Notes under the pieces: generated by a model
Seen by the model: only the letters and a program-made list of their open reading frames with translations
Told to the model about the DNA's origin: nothing
The model's database searches: none
Shown: positions 7,973-17,636 of the stretch, in pieces
How the letters are laid out: each line of letters starts with the position of its first letter
How positions within the stretch are numbered: position 1 is the stretch's first letter
Assembly: GCA_023701135.1 (NCBI GenBank)
Contig: JAMPXP010000004.1
Location: forward strand, 62,001 to 126,000
Direction of reading: 5' to 3'
DNA from: Desulfobacula sp.
GTDB lineage: Bacteria > Desulfobacterota > Desulfobacteria > Desulfobacterales > Desulfobacteraceae
Length of the DNA: 64,000 nt
Position numbers and translations under genes: made by a program

Positions 7973-9498
7973 AAAAGGTCGGGTTTTCTGATCTTGCCCA
8001 GGGAGGTCCGGGGAAATTCGGTCTTAAAGGTCACCCGTTTCGGCCATTTGTATTTGGCCAGCCTGCCTTGACACTGGGCAATGACATCCTCCTCGGTGAG
8101 GGAAGCGCCGGGGGCCGGGATCACAAAGGCATGGCCGGTTTCGCCCCAGGTCTCGTCGGGCACCCCCTTGACGGCCACATCCTCGATATCCGGGTGAAGC
8201 TTGAGAATTTTTTCCACCTCGGCCGGGTACACGTTTTCCCCGCCGGAAATATACATGTCCCCGGCCCTGCCCACCAGATAGAAGAATCCGTCCTCATCCA
8301 TGCGGGCCAGGTCACCGGTATGAAGATACCCGTTTTTAATGGTTTCTTCGGTCTTGACCGGGTCCTGCCAGTATTCCTTCATCATGATGGAGCCCCGGAC
8401 CACGATCTCCCCGATTTCACCGGGCCTGGCCTTTTTTCCCCTTTCATCCAGGATGGAGACTTCGGCGTGGAAAACGGGCCGGCCTACGGTTCCGGGTTTT
8501 TTCAGGGGATCATCCTCGGAGGCCCAGAGCAGGATGGAGGTTTCCGTCTGGCCCATGATCTGCCTGAAGGCAAGCCCTGCCTCCCGGCATTTTTTGATCA
8601 GGTCTTCGGTGAGTTTTTCCCCGCCCCCGGCACAGACCCTTAAGGATGAAATATCACTTCTTTTTTCCGGGGGAACCTTGAGCAGTTCCCGGTACACTGT
8701 CGGAACCCCCAGGAATTTGGTCACCTTATGGGCTTCGATATCCCGGTAGATCCGGACCGGATCGAATTTTTTGTGCAGGACAATGGTGGCGCCCTTGTAG
8801 AAAATCGGGGCCGCCTGGATAAAAAGGCCCCCCGAATGAAAGAGAGGCAGGAAGATCAGCATGATATCGCTGGAATGCAATTTAAAGAAGATATCGGCAT
8901 TGAGGCAGTTGAAAAAGGTTTTCCGATGGGAAAGGACAGCTCCCTTGGGCTGGCCCGTGGTGCCGGAGGTGTACATGATGACCTGGGGCTCTTCAGGGTC
9001 GGCGGGCCCCAGGGACCGGGTCAGAAAAGCCCGCTGGCCGTCGAACCGCTCCGTTTCCCAGGTAAAATCAAATACCCTGGAACCGGATGTTGCCTTGCCC
9101 GCCGCCGCCACCATGAGGGGCGGCAGGTAGCTGGACAGCTCAAGGGCGTTCACCACCTCGGCCACCTCTTCCCCATGGACAAAGAGCCGGGGCCGGCAGT
9201 TTTTGATGAAATAATCCAGCTCCACCGGCGTAATCCTGAAATTGATGGGCACAAAGATGGCGCCCAGCCTGGCGCAGGCCAGGAACAGGTCGAAAAATTC
9301 CAGGCCGTTGCCCAGCATGACGGCCACGCGGTCGCCCTTTTCAATGCCGATGGACTGGAGCCAGCAACTGGTCCGGTCCGCCCGGCGGCAGAGTTCGGCA
9401 TAGGAAATGGTCCGGCCCTCAAACAGGATGGCCGGTTTTTCAGGGCTCAATTCAGCCCATCGCTGCACCCACCAGGCAATATTCATGGATTTGATCAT
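7969..9498 (-). CDS. Acyl-CoA synthetase (AMP-forming, long/medium-chain type)
   Basis: Activates a carboxylic acid to its CoA thioester through an acyl-adenylate. The 509 residues have the AMP-binding P-loop [18 protein letters not shown] (about 172-189), the [20 protein letters not shown] hinge region (about 390-410) and a C-terminal domain ending GKIRKPDLF with the catalytic lysine. The ATG has AGGGGA at a good distance. It has no signal peptide. It follows a small ATC-hydrolase-like gene on the same strand 91 bases upstream. The substrate may be a fatty or an aromatic acid; proximity to the dehalogenase homologue makes a haloacid conceivable, but that is speculation. Confidence 0.88.
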   Translation of the reverse strand: MIKSMNIAWWVQRWAELSPEKPAILFEGRTISYAELCRRADRTSCWLQSIGIEKGDRVAVMLGNGLEFFDLFLACARLGAIFVPINFRITPVELDYFIKNCRPRLFVHGEEVAEVVNALELSSYLPPLMVAAAGKATSGSRVFDFTWETERFDGQRAFLTRSLGPADPEEPQVIMYTSGTTGQPKGAVLSHRKTFFNCLNADIFFKLHSSDIMLIFLPLFHSGGLFIQAAPIFYKGATIVLHKKFDPVRIYRDIEAHKVTKFLGVPTVYRELLKVPPEKRSDISSLRVCAGGGEKLTEDLIKKCREAGLAFRQIMGQTETSILLWASEDDPLKKPGTVGRPVFHAEVSILDERGKKARPGEIGEIVVRGSIMMKEYWQDPVKTEETIKNGYLHTGDLARMDEDGFFYLVGRAGDMYISGGENVYPAEVEKILKLHPDIEDVAVKGVPDETWGETGHAFVIPAPGASLTEEDVIAQCQGRLAKYKWPKRVTFKTEFPRTSLGKIRKPDLF

Positions 9499-9589
9499 TA
9501 AATTCCCCTAACATCTTCAACCTTCACATTTTTTTCTTCTTTTATTTCCTATTTTTCCGGTAATAACAAGCTTTCAAAAAGGTATTTTT

Positions 9590-10048
9590 TCAAACACCGT
9601 CTTTCATATAATAAAAATGATCGCAGCATTCATGACCTTCCATTATTGTTTTTGTCCGCAAAAACCCCATATCCGGGTTAAATTTACGAACAATCGCCTC
9701 ATCTGCCGCACAATACAAATGATAGCCCCAGTCTGCTCCGCCGGCCGCCTGATACAATGCAGCCAGCGGGCATGCTGTGCAGATGATCTGCACCCCCTTG
9801 TCCGAGCGATGGATTGTGAATTCATACCGCTGAGACCTTAAGGGTTCCCATAACAATTGGATCAGACCCTCCATACTCCTGTCGTTTGCTTTCTGCATCA
9901 CCATCTGCTGCAGGGATTCTGTCTGAGCCTTTGCCGCTATTTTTGCAACAGAGGACCCCAATGCATTTCTGAGTGCATTGAGCAAGGTTGTCTGCTGTTT
10001 GACATACATAAAATGGACCTGTCTTAATTCTTTCAAATTGATTTCCAT
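9590..10048 (-). CDS. L-2-amino-thiazoline-4-carboxylate hydrolase family protein
   Basis: A 152-residue protein of the ATC-hydrolase family, judged from the C-terminal half: CPLAALYQAAGG, then YHLYCAADEAIV, FNPDMGFLRTKT and EGHECCDHFYY. In the founding family this fold hydrolyses a thiazoline ring in cysteine synthesis from DL-ATC; most homologues in anaerobes have no known substrate. The start has a strong AAAGGAG at eight bases. It lies between a Crp-like regulator and an acyl-CoA synthetase on the same strand, so a three-gene unit is possible. Confidence 0.7.
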   Translation of the reverse strand: MEINLKELRQVHFMYVKQQTTLLNALRNALGSSVAKIAAKAQTESLQQMVMQKANDRSMEGLIQLLWEPLRSQRYEFTIHRSDKGVQIICTACPLAALYQAAGGADWGYHLYCAADEAIVRKFNPDMGFLRTKTIMEGHECCDHFYYMKDGV

Positions 10049-10137
10049 GTATCTTCTCCTTTAGATTGTGTCATTCCTCAAAAAAAAGAACAAGATTAGA
10101 TCAGGCAAATCAAATCTTCATTTACATATGTTGATAT

Positions 10138-10722
10138 TTAAAAAATCTTATGTTTTCGGATTCTGCTGAGCTGGGTCGGTGTAATTCCGATATAAGAGGC
10201 TATGAGGTGCTGGGGAATTTCTTCCTCTATCATGCCGTATGTTTGCTTAAAAATATCATACCTCTCTTTTGCCTGCATTCCTGCAAAAGATTCCAGCCGG
10301 CCGCAAAGAGATTCAAACCGTTTTTCCATCCCCCTCAGGGCCAGCATTCCAAGATCCGGATATCGTTTAAAAACCGACTGAACATCTGAATATTTTGATT
10401 CCAGAAGGATGGAATCCTTTAAAGCCTGGATACAAACCCCGGCTTCTTGTTTGGGGTCAAAGGAAGCCAGTATAAACTGATCATTAACCATAAAATCTTT
10501 TACAAAAACCGTCCCGTTTTCTCTCAAAGCATGCATGAAAAATAAACCGCTAACCAGGAAACCAAGCTTATCTGCCCGTTCACCGGCAAATGCAAAGTAT
10601 TCGTTTTTCCGATACCGCCTGATATGAAAACAGACCATAAGATCATCAATGACGGCATCATCCAAATGAAGATTCAACAGATAGTTTCTTAAGCCTGTGC
10701 GATGGATGTCCATCTTAAGCAT
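10138..10722 (-). CDS. Crp/Fnr-type regulator
   Basis: A 194-residue transcription regulator with an N-terminal cyclic-nucleotide-binding-like beta barrel (about 20-120) and a C-terminal helix-turn-helix (IPQHLIASYIGITPTQLSRIRK, about 170-192). It lacks the cysteines of Fnr and the full set of cAMP contacts of Crp, so the ligand is unknown. The start lies five bases after the stop of the six-PAS hybrid kinase, so they are likely cotranscribed and may be functionally linked. It is the only DNA-binding protein in the window besides the LysR. Confidence 0.85.
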   Translation of the reverse strand: MLKMDIHRTGLRNYLLNLHLDDAVIDDLMVCFHIRRYRKNEYFAFAGERADKLGFLVSGLFFMHALRENGTVFVKDFMVNDQFILASFDPKQEAGVCIQALKDSILLESKYSDVQSVFKRYPDLGMLALRGMEKRFESLCGRLESFAGMQAKERYDIFKQTYGMIEEEIPQHLIASYIGITPTQLSRIRKHKIF

Positions 10723-10727
10723 ATCCC

Positions 10728-13700
10728 CTATTCTTTCTTATCAAAGGCATCCTCCGTGTCCAGCACATGCCGGACCTTGGCAATCAGATCATTCATAGAA
10801 AACGGTTTCTGGATAAAATGCACAGGTTCACCTAAAACCCCGTGTCGTGCAATCACACTGGCCGTATAGCCGGACATAAACAGGCATTTGAGACCGGGAT
10901 AGAGGGACATCAGTTTTTCAGCCAGATCATACCCATTCATTCCAGGCATGACCACATCGGTCATGACCAGGTGAATTTCATCGGCATGGTCACCAGCTAT
11001 TTGGAGGGCTTCATCCGGGTTTAGGGCAATCAGGACCTGATAGCCGTTCAGTTCGAGCATCTCTTTTGTCATGTCCAGCAGTATGGGCTCATCTTCCACC
11101 AGGAGAATGGTTTCATGGCCTTTTCCAGCCGTCACTTCAATCTCTTTGTTATCTGTATCGGATAGACTTCCCCGATGACGGGGAAGATAAATTTTAAAAC
11201 GAGTGCCGCAAGAAAGCGTGCTCTCCACTTTAATGAAACCCCTGTTTTGCTGTACGATGCCGTAAACGGTGGCAAGTCCAAGACCTGTCCCCTTACCGAC
11301 CTCCTTGGTCGTAAAAAAAGGCTCAAACAGATTAGAAAGTGTATCCTCACTCATGCCGCAGCCATTGTCCGCCACCTCCACCATGACATAATCACCGGGA
11401 ATTGATCCGGGAATATTCAAAAGATCATTCTCCGTAAAGCTCTCATTTCCCGTTCTGATGGACATCCGTCCGATACCCGAGATGGCATCCCTGGCATTGA
11501 CGCAAAGGTTCATAAGAATCTGATCCAACTGGGAAGGGTCAAGATTGACCTGCCAAAGTCCCTTGGCCGGTTGAAAATCCAATTCAATATCCTCTCCGAT
11601 GAGGCGTTGAATCATTTTCAACATGCCGGCAGCAGTCACGTTCAGATCGAGGGCCTTGGGAGATATGGGCTGTTTTCTGGCAAAGGCCAGCAATTGTCTT
11701 GTCAGGTCGGCGGACCGAAGCGCAGCCGCCTGAATCTGCTTCAGATAGCTGTGCATCTCAGGGTTGTCTGAAGAATTGATCAGACCGAGTTCAACATAGC
11801 CGATGATGGCGCCCAGCATATTGTTAAAATCATGGGCCACGCCTCCGGCCAGACGGCCGATGGAGTCCATTTTCTGTGCCTGGATGAGTTGTTCCTGCAG
11901 TTTTTCCCGCTCTGCTTCAGCCTGTTTTCTATCCGTAATGTTACGGGCAAAGGCAAAACTGCCTTCATTTCCTTCAAAGCAGACATAGTTTCCGGTCACT
12001 TCCACAGGGAAAATTCTTCCATCCCGGGTCCTGTGACGGGACTCGTGGGTTACGGAGCCGTATTTTCTCAATTTTTCAAGCTGGGGCGGCCAGGCCTCGG
12101 GAGGAAAATCAGGATCAATATCTGAAATTGTCATGGATAACAGTTCCTCCCTTGAATACCCGAGGGATCGGCAGGCTGCATCATTGACATAGACCAGCCG
12201 GGTTTCAGAATCCAGCCAGAAAATACTGTCCCGGGAATGGTTTACCCCATACTGAACCAGATGCAGGATGCTCTCAGCCTGTTTTCGCTCCGTAATATCC
12301 CGGCCCGAGGTAATCACGGCTTTGACCTCCCGGCCGGTACCGAATTCCGGCATCAGGAGCCAGTCTACCCATGACCCGTTGGGAAGCCTGAACTCAATCC
12401 GGTGCTTTTCCCCGGTATCAAAAACCTTTTGTATGGCCTCGTGCCCCTGCCGGCACAAATCAGGGGGAAATCCGAGTTCTTCATGGGTTTTGCCGAGAAA
12501 AACCTTTTTTTCGATCCCTGTTTCCTGTTCCACGGCCGGATTCACATAAAGATGCCGGCCAAACCGGTCAAACCGCATGATGGTGTCGGCACTGTTCTCT
12601 GCCAGCGCCCGAAACGTCTCTTCGCTCCGGCGAAGGGCCTCCTCCGTCTGCCGCTGTTCCGTGATGTCAAGGCTTTCCGGGATAAGGCAAAAGACTTTTC
12701 CCTGACTGTCAAGAACCGGTTTGATGGAAAAATCGATACGCCGCAATTCATTTTCATGGTTCATATGGGTGGTTTCAAAACGCACGAATTCTCCCTGCAA
12801 TGCCCTTTCAAAACCGGATTTCAACAGTTGTTGCGCCTCCCTTGAATGCTCCCACCATGGGGTTTCCCAAAACAGCTTTCCGATAAAAACCGATTTGTCT
12901 TTGCCGATGAACTCCCTTGCTACCCGGTTTGTCTCGAGCAAAACCCCTTCCTTACTGACGATTCCGGCCAGATGAGAGGCCTGATCGTAAATGGCCCGGA
13001 ATTTGGATTCATTGATCACCTTTTCATCCTCTGCCCGTCTGATATCGGTGAGGTCGATCAAAATTCCCCTGAGTCCGACGGGGTTTCCCTCTTCTTCCAT
13101 AGGAGAAGAGTAAATCATGACGGGAAAAACCGACCCATCCTTTTTTAACGCACGGTATGCATTGCCTCGCATGGGCCTTCCCGCCAGAACGTCTTGAATA
13201 TTTTTGGATGCAACAGGGCGATCTTCCGGTGCAATCATGGAAAAGACATTCAAACCGTTCCCAAACTCCTCCGGACTGTAACCAAAATTTTCATAAGCGG
13301 TTTTATTCACATAGGTCAGTCGACCGGTCAGATCTGTTTCAAAAATGGTCTGAGGCAGGAGATCGGCCATCATCCTGAATTTCTTTTCACTTTTGACCAA
13401 GGCTTCTTCAGTTTTCTTTTTTTCAGTGGTGTCACGGATGATAAAGACCATTTCAGTGGGATGGCCTTCATTATCAAAAACAACGGTGCCGTTGACCTCG
13501 CAGGGAACCGTTCTGCCATCCTCAAGAATGATATCATACGTTTCAATACCGACAGGTTCCCGCAACATGCGGATATAGTTATTCATAGCCCTGGCCCTGT
13601 CGTAAGGAGCAATAAAAGACAAAAAATTTTTGCCCGTGGGATCGGTTTCAGGGCTGAAATATTTCAGGTACAGGGGAGATTCTTCATTAATAAAGCTGAT

Positions 13701-14183
13701 ATGGCCTTCAACATCGGTTCTGACCACGATATCCGGAATAGCCTTCATCAGTTTTCTGTACATCTCTCCGTTTTTCAATACAGCAGTTCCCGCTTTTCTT
13801 CGCTGGGTGATATCGGTAAATGTCACAAACCGGTAGGATCGTCCCCCGGCGTCAAAGTCCCGGGCTGAAGCCATGACATCAATGGGGGTGCCATCCTTTT
13901 TCTTATGCCTGAAAAAGGGGACTTTGCGAACATCAGATGCATCCATGGCAATGCCCTTCATCATGGCCTGAATTTCTTCGGGGGGTCTGAGTTCTTTAAT
14001 CGTCATGGAGAGAAATTCTTCACGGCTATATCCGTAGTGCCCGACGGCGGCATTGTTCACATCGACAATAGCCAGGGTTTCCCGGTCAAATATAATTGAC
14101 GGCAAAGGATTCTCATCAAAAAAGGCCTTATCTTTCAACCCATGGTCAAACAATTTCTTTTCCTTGTTTTGCTTTGGAATCAT
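10728..14183 (-). CDS. Six-PAS hybrid histidine kinase with receiver
   Basis: A soluble sensor of 1151 residues with no transmembrane segment. Six PAS domains run at about 15-130, 136-256, 265-385, 388-510, 515-635 and 637-760, each closing with a DIT.R/K motif. HisKA follows with acceptor [15 protein letters not shown] (about 790), then HATPase with N box [10 protein letters not shown]1 VADNGCGM and G2 [13 protein letters not shown], and a receiver at about 1025-1145 with phospho-Asp in [14 protein letters not shown]. The catalytic cassette closely matches those at 29434, 31522 and 47306. The Crp-like gene follows at five bases and may be its output. Confidence 0.92.
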   Translation of the reverse strand: MIPKQNKEKKLFDHGLKDKAFFDENPLPSIIFDRETLAIVDVNNAAVGHYGYSREEFLSMTIKELRPPEEIQAMMKGIAMDASDVRKVPFFRHKKKDGTPIDVMASARDFDAGGRSYRFVTFTDITQRRKAGTAVLKNGEMYRKLMKAIPDIVVRTDVEGHISFINEESPLYLKYFSPETDPTGKNFLSFIAPYDRARAMNNYIRMLREPVGIETYDIILEDGRTVPCEVNGTVVFDNEGHPTEMVFIIRDTTEKKKTEEALVKSEKKFRMMADLLPQTIFETDLTGRLTYVNKTAYENFGYSPEEFGNGLNVFSMIAPEDRPVASKNIQDVLAGRPMRGNAYRALKKDGSVFPVMIYSSPMEEEGNPVGLRGILIDLTDIRRAEDEKVINESKFRAIYDQASHLAGIVSKEGVLLETNRVAREFIGKDKSVFIGKLFWETPWWEHSREAQQLLKSGFERALQGEFVRFETTHMNHENELRRIDFSIKPVLDSQGKVFCLIPESLDITEQRQTEEALRRSEETFRALAENSADTIMRFDRFGRHLYVNPAVEQETGIEKKVFLGKTHEELGFPPDLCRQGHEAIQKVFDTGEKHRIEFRLPNGSWVDWLLMPEFGTGREVKAVITSGRDITERKQAESILHLVQYGVNHSRDSIFWLDSETRLVYVNDAACRSLGYSREELLSMTISDIDPDFPPEAWPPQLEKLRKYGSVTHESRHRTRDGRIFPVEVTGNYVCFEGNEGSFAFARNITDRKQAEAEREKLQEQLIQAQKMDSIGRLAGGVAHDFNNMLGAIIGYVELGLINSSDNPEMHSYLKQIQAAALRSADLTRQLLAFARKQPISPKALDLNVTAAGMLKMIQRLIGEDIELDFQPAKGLWQVNLDPSQLDQILMNLCVNARDAISGIGRMSIRTGNESFTENDLLNIPGSIPGDYVMVEVADNGCGMSEDTLSNLFEPFFTTKEVGKGTGLGLATVYGIVQQNRGFIKVESTLSCGTRFKIYLPRHRGSLSDTDNKEIEVTAGKGHETILLVEDEPILLDMTKEMLELNGYQVLIALNPDEALQIAGDHADEIHLVMTDVVMPGMNGYDLAEKLMSLYPGLKCLFMSGYTASVIARHGVLGEPVHFIQKPFSMNDLIAKVRHVLDTEDAFDKKE

Positions 14184-14326
14184 TATTATCCCTTGATGCC
14201 CTTATGTTTCGTTTCCATTCAATATCAAGCTCTCTGATGTGATACAAGGCCCATCTGTTCAGTTGATAAGCATAAAACATCCTCAGCCGGCCGCATGGCA
14301 AAAGATACAAATTCGTTCAGAAAGAT

Positions 14327-16276
14327 TTAATGCTCCGGAAGCTGAATGATAAACCGGCTGCCGTCTCCTTTACGGCTTTCCACCCAGAGCCGACCCCGAT
14401 GACGGGAGGTAATGATAAAATAGGATACGGAAAGGCCGAGTCCGGTCCCCTCGCCGGTTGTTTTTGTTGTAAAAAAAGGCTCAAATATCGAATGCCGATT
14501 CTGTTCATCAATGCCCGGCCCATTGTCCCGGATTTCCATCCGAATGTCCGTATCCTCCTGTAAAATAAAAAGATCGATTTCCGGCGCCCTGTTTTGGGGC
14601 ATTTCTTCCGCCATGGCCTGGGCTGCATTTTTAAGAATATTGAGGAGTACCTGGACAATTTCGGACCGGACACAGAAAACCGGTCTAACCTCATTGTAAT
14701 GTCGGTTGATCCGGATATTTTTAAAATCATACCGGCGTTTCAGATCATAATCTTTGGACACGATTTCAAGCGCGCTTTCCATCATTTCTTCGGGCCGGCA
14801 GAGCGTTTTTTCCGATCCGCTTTTCCGGCTGAATTCCAGCATGCTCCTTACAATTTCGGCAGCCCTCTCCCCTGCCTCCTTAATGGCGCCCAGGGACCTG
14901 TCAATGGATCTTTTCCGTAAATAGGCATCCAGGATGGATAAATCCAGCCCGAGTTCTTCAGCAGCTTTTGAATTTGCAGGAAGATCCTTCCCGAGACGGC
15001 GGGTAATATTCTGAGCAGACTGAAGAATAATTCCCAGGGGGTTGTTGATCTCGTGGGCCATGCCGGCGGCAAGCTCGCCAACGGCCATCATTTTTTCCGT
15101 CTGGACCATGATATTCTGCATACGGACATGGTTGGAGATATCCCGGCCCATGCCCTGATACCCGATAAAGGAATCCCTTGTCTTTTTCTCCGATGAGAAA
15201 AGTGCATCCATATCCACCACCAGGGTGGAGAGGCCCGTCGCGGATTCATGCCGGCCAATATGGTATGCCGGCGTCTTCCCGGCATTCAAAAACCTGAGTT
15301 CAAGGTTTCTGAACCTTGGAAATTCACCAGACCGGCCGGCAAGGATTTTCAGTTTTGCCGCTTCTTCCGGAAAAACCAGATCCAGCGGGTTTTTACCGAT
15401 GAGATCAGTGGGAGCGTACCCGTATTTCAGGACGGCATGATTGACATAGCTGATTCTGAACTCCCGATCCAGCCGGAAGATGATATCCGGTGTATTGTTC
15501 AGAATATTTTCCACAAAAGATTTGATCTCGTAAAGCTCCTGATTTTTCTGTTCGATCCGCTCAAGGGAGGCTGAAATTTTTTCTGCCATCCGGTTAAAAC
15601 TGACGGTCAGCTCGCCGATTTCGTCTCGAGAAGTGACGATCATGCTTTTTGCATACCGGTTCTGTTCAAATTCGGCCATTTTCCGGTTCAACACCCTGAC
15701 CGGAAGAATCACCATTTTCCTGACCAGAAGATCGAATAAAAAAAAGGCCAGGGCCAGGGCCGCAAAAATAAAAGCGGCAAAAGACCGGATGTCCCTGACA
15801 TTCATCTTGCGGACATCGTCAAAGGCAAACCGGATCACCAGGAAACCAAAAATTTCCCCCTGGGCTTTCACAGGTCTTAAAAAATAGAGGTCGTCCTCAA
15901 TGATCCGGTAAATGTCTTGCTGTTCCAGCATGGCTTTGATCTCAGGCCGGGCCCAAAGGGTGGGGACCCCTGCTCCGGGCTCATGCCCGGGAGAAACCAG
16001 GGTGAAATCCTTTTTAAAAACCGCGGATGCCTTGATTCCATCGATGAGGGCCAGGGATTCCATCCGGATATGAACCGCCTGGTACCGTTCCTCAAAAATC
16101 TCATTGGCAAGGGGCATGACATGGGCATCCGTAATGGTATTCAGAAAAGACACCATTTTCCGGGTGACCAGAGAAATCCGGTTTTTCTGCAGAGGGATTT
16201 CCACCAAAAGATAAATCACCACCATCAGAAAAAAAATTCCGGCAATGGTAAGATTCAGCCTGGCTGTGAGTTTCAA
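14327..16276 (-). CDS. Membrane PAS histidine kinase (HEINNPL clade)
   Basis: A 649-residue transmembrane sensor. TM1 is at about 8-28, an extracytoplasmic sensor spans about 29-165, TM2 is at about 166-187, followed by HAMP (about 188-240), PAS (about 255-385), HisKA with [12 protein letters not shown] (about 410) and HATPase with [15 protein letters not shown] and [12 protein letters not shown]. It has no receiver. It starts 14 bases after the stop of a LivJ-type binding protein, which suggests that the binding protein presents a ligand to this kinase. Its closest relative in the window is the kinase at 54858. Confidence 0.92.
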   Translation of the reverse strand: MKLTARLNLTIAGIFFLMVVIYLLVEIPLQKNRISLVTRKMVSFLNTITDAHVMPLANEIFEERYQAVHIRMESLALIDGIKASAVFKKDFTLVSPGHEPGAGVPTLWARPEIKAMLEQQDIYRIIEDDLYFLRPVKAQGEIFGFLVIRFAFDDVRKMNVRDIRSFAAFIFAALALAFFLFDLLVRKMVILPVRVLNRKMAEFEQNRYAKSMIVTSRDEIGELTVSFNRMAEKISASLERIEQKNQELYEIKSFVENILNNTPDIIFRLDREFRISYVNHAVLKYGYAPTDLIGKNPLDLVFPEEAAKLKILAGRSGEFPRFRNLELRFLNAGKTPAYHIGRHESATGLSTLVVDMDALFSSEKKTRDSFIGYQGMGRDISNHVRMQNIMVQTEKMMAVGELAAGMAHEINNPLGIILQSAQNITRRLGKDLPANSKAAEELGLDLSILDAYLRKRSIDRSLGAIKEAGERAAEIVRSMLEFSRKSGSEKTLCRPEEMMESALEIVSKDYDLKRRYDFKNIRINRHYNEVRPVFCVRSEIVQVLLNILKNAAQAMAEEMPQNRAPEIDLFILQEDTDIRMEIRDNGPGIDEQNRHSIFEPFFTTKTTGEGTGLGLSVSYFIITSRHRGRLWVESRKGDGSRFIIQLPEH

Positions 16277-16290
16277 ACCGATCTTTCCCC

Positions 16291-17418
16291 TTACGGCGTA
16301 TACTGTTTGACAAGGTTGGACGTCCCATCCTTGAACTGTAAAATCACCGCGGGTTTGACCGGGTTCCGGTCCGGGCCAAAGCTGATACGGCCGGTTACTC
16401 CCCTGAAATCCGTTGTTGCGGCAAGGGCGGCCCGGATCTGCGTCGGATCTGTTGATCCTGCCCTTCGGATGGCATCGGCCAGAAGATAGACCGAATCATA
16501 GGACAGGGCCATACCGGCGTTGATCTTATCATCGTCGAAAACTGTCCGGAGTTTCTCGACAAAGGCCAGGCTGGCCGGGTCCTGAACGGTCTTAAACCAG
16601 TGGCTGAGATAATAGGTATGACTCAAGGCGTTTTCCGGCGCATAATTGTACATCAGGTTGCTCCACCCGTCCCCACCCAGGATTGCACAATGGATTCCCA
16701 TCTCCCTCGCCTTTTTGATGATCTGAGCCGAATCCCGTGAATAGCCGGGAATAAACAGCCCGTCATATTCATATCCCTTCAGCATTCCCAGCATTTTGGC
16801 ATAATCCGTCAAATTCTCGGAATAGTCAAGACTGATAGGAATTTCGCCCCCCCCGGCCTTGAAAGCTTCCCTGAACCGATCCGCCAAATCGGTGCAATAG
16901 ACATATCCGGTATTCACCAGGATGGCAACCCGGGAAAATTTAAGATCACCGGCTGCAAACCCGGCCAAGATATCACCCTGGAAAGAATCTATGAAACAAA
17001 CCCTGAAAATAAAATCACCGACCTGGGTGACTTTGGGACTGGTGGATGTGGGGGTGATCATGGGGATCTGTTGTGCCTGGAGGATCGGCGCCATGGCCAA
17101 TGCATGGGAACTCCAGGATGGGCCGACAACCGCGCAGACCCCTGCCGTGACCACCTCTTTGGCAGCCTGTTGAGATCCAAGTCCCGTGCTCTGGTTGTCA
17201 AACTCCAGAAGTTCGATCTGCCGACCGAGAAGACCACCCTGGAGATTGATCTCTGCCACCGCCATCCGGACCACGACCAGGTGCTCATCCGATATGGCCA
17301 TGGCCTCACCGGATTTTGAAAAAACGGCTGCCACTCGGATGGTATCAAGGCAAAAGGCCGATGCCGGAATGGAACCAAGATACATACAGACGAATAAAAG
17401 AATCAAAGTTTTTTTCAT
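16291..17418 (-). CDS. Orphan periplasmic amino-acid/urea-type binding protein (LivJ family)
   Basis: A type I periplasmic binding protein of 375 residues, as in branched-chain amino acid or urea ABC importers. The ATG at 17418 is chosen for its GGAGGG ribosome site and because it directly begins a signal peptide (MKKTLILLFVCMYLGSIPAS, cleaved near residue 22); a longer frame exists upstream but has no such signal. Typical features are the VGPSWSSHALAMAPI loop and DSVYLLADAIRRAG. No ABC permease or ATPase is nearby. It is followed at 14 bases by a membrane kinase, so it probably serves signal perception rather than import. Confidence 0.88.
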   Translation of the reverse strand: MKKTLILLFVCMYLGSIPASAFCLDTIRVAAVFSKSGEAMAISDEHLVVVRMAVAEINLQGGLLGRQIELLEFDNQSTGLGSQQAAKEVVTAGVCAVVGPSWSSHALAMAPILQAQQIPMITPTSTSPKVTQVGDFIFRVCFIDSFQGDILAGFAAGDLKFSRVAILVNTGYVYCTDLADRFREAFKAGGGEIPISLDYSENLTDYAKMLGMLKGYEYDGLFIPGYSRDSAQIIKKAREMGIHCAILGGDGWSNLMYNYAPENALSHTYYLSHWFKTVQDPASLAFVEKLRTVFDDDKINAGMALSYDSVYLLADAIRRAGSTDPTQIRAALAATTDFRGVTGRISFGPDRNPVKPAVILQFKDGTSNLVKQYTP

Positions 17419-17636
17419 ATCTATTCCCTCCATTTCATAAAGTTTTGGGGGAAATACGATCAATGGTTTTATGCTTGTTTCCTATACGAATTTTCTAGCA
17501 TGGAATTATCTTATCTATTAGGGCAGGAGACTCCTCTTTGTCAATTAAAATTTAAAAATAACCTTTCCCGCCTGAATTTAGTTGAAACTTGGACATAAAC
17601 TGCATATGGTATGGGGTATAAAAGACAGGGGTACGA

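Noticed and set aside
17525-17535. AGGAGACTCCT palindrome between the LivJ-type and HDOD genes
   Set aside because: Single small palindrome, not placed against a clear promoter and not repeated elsewhere; could be chance.
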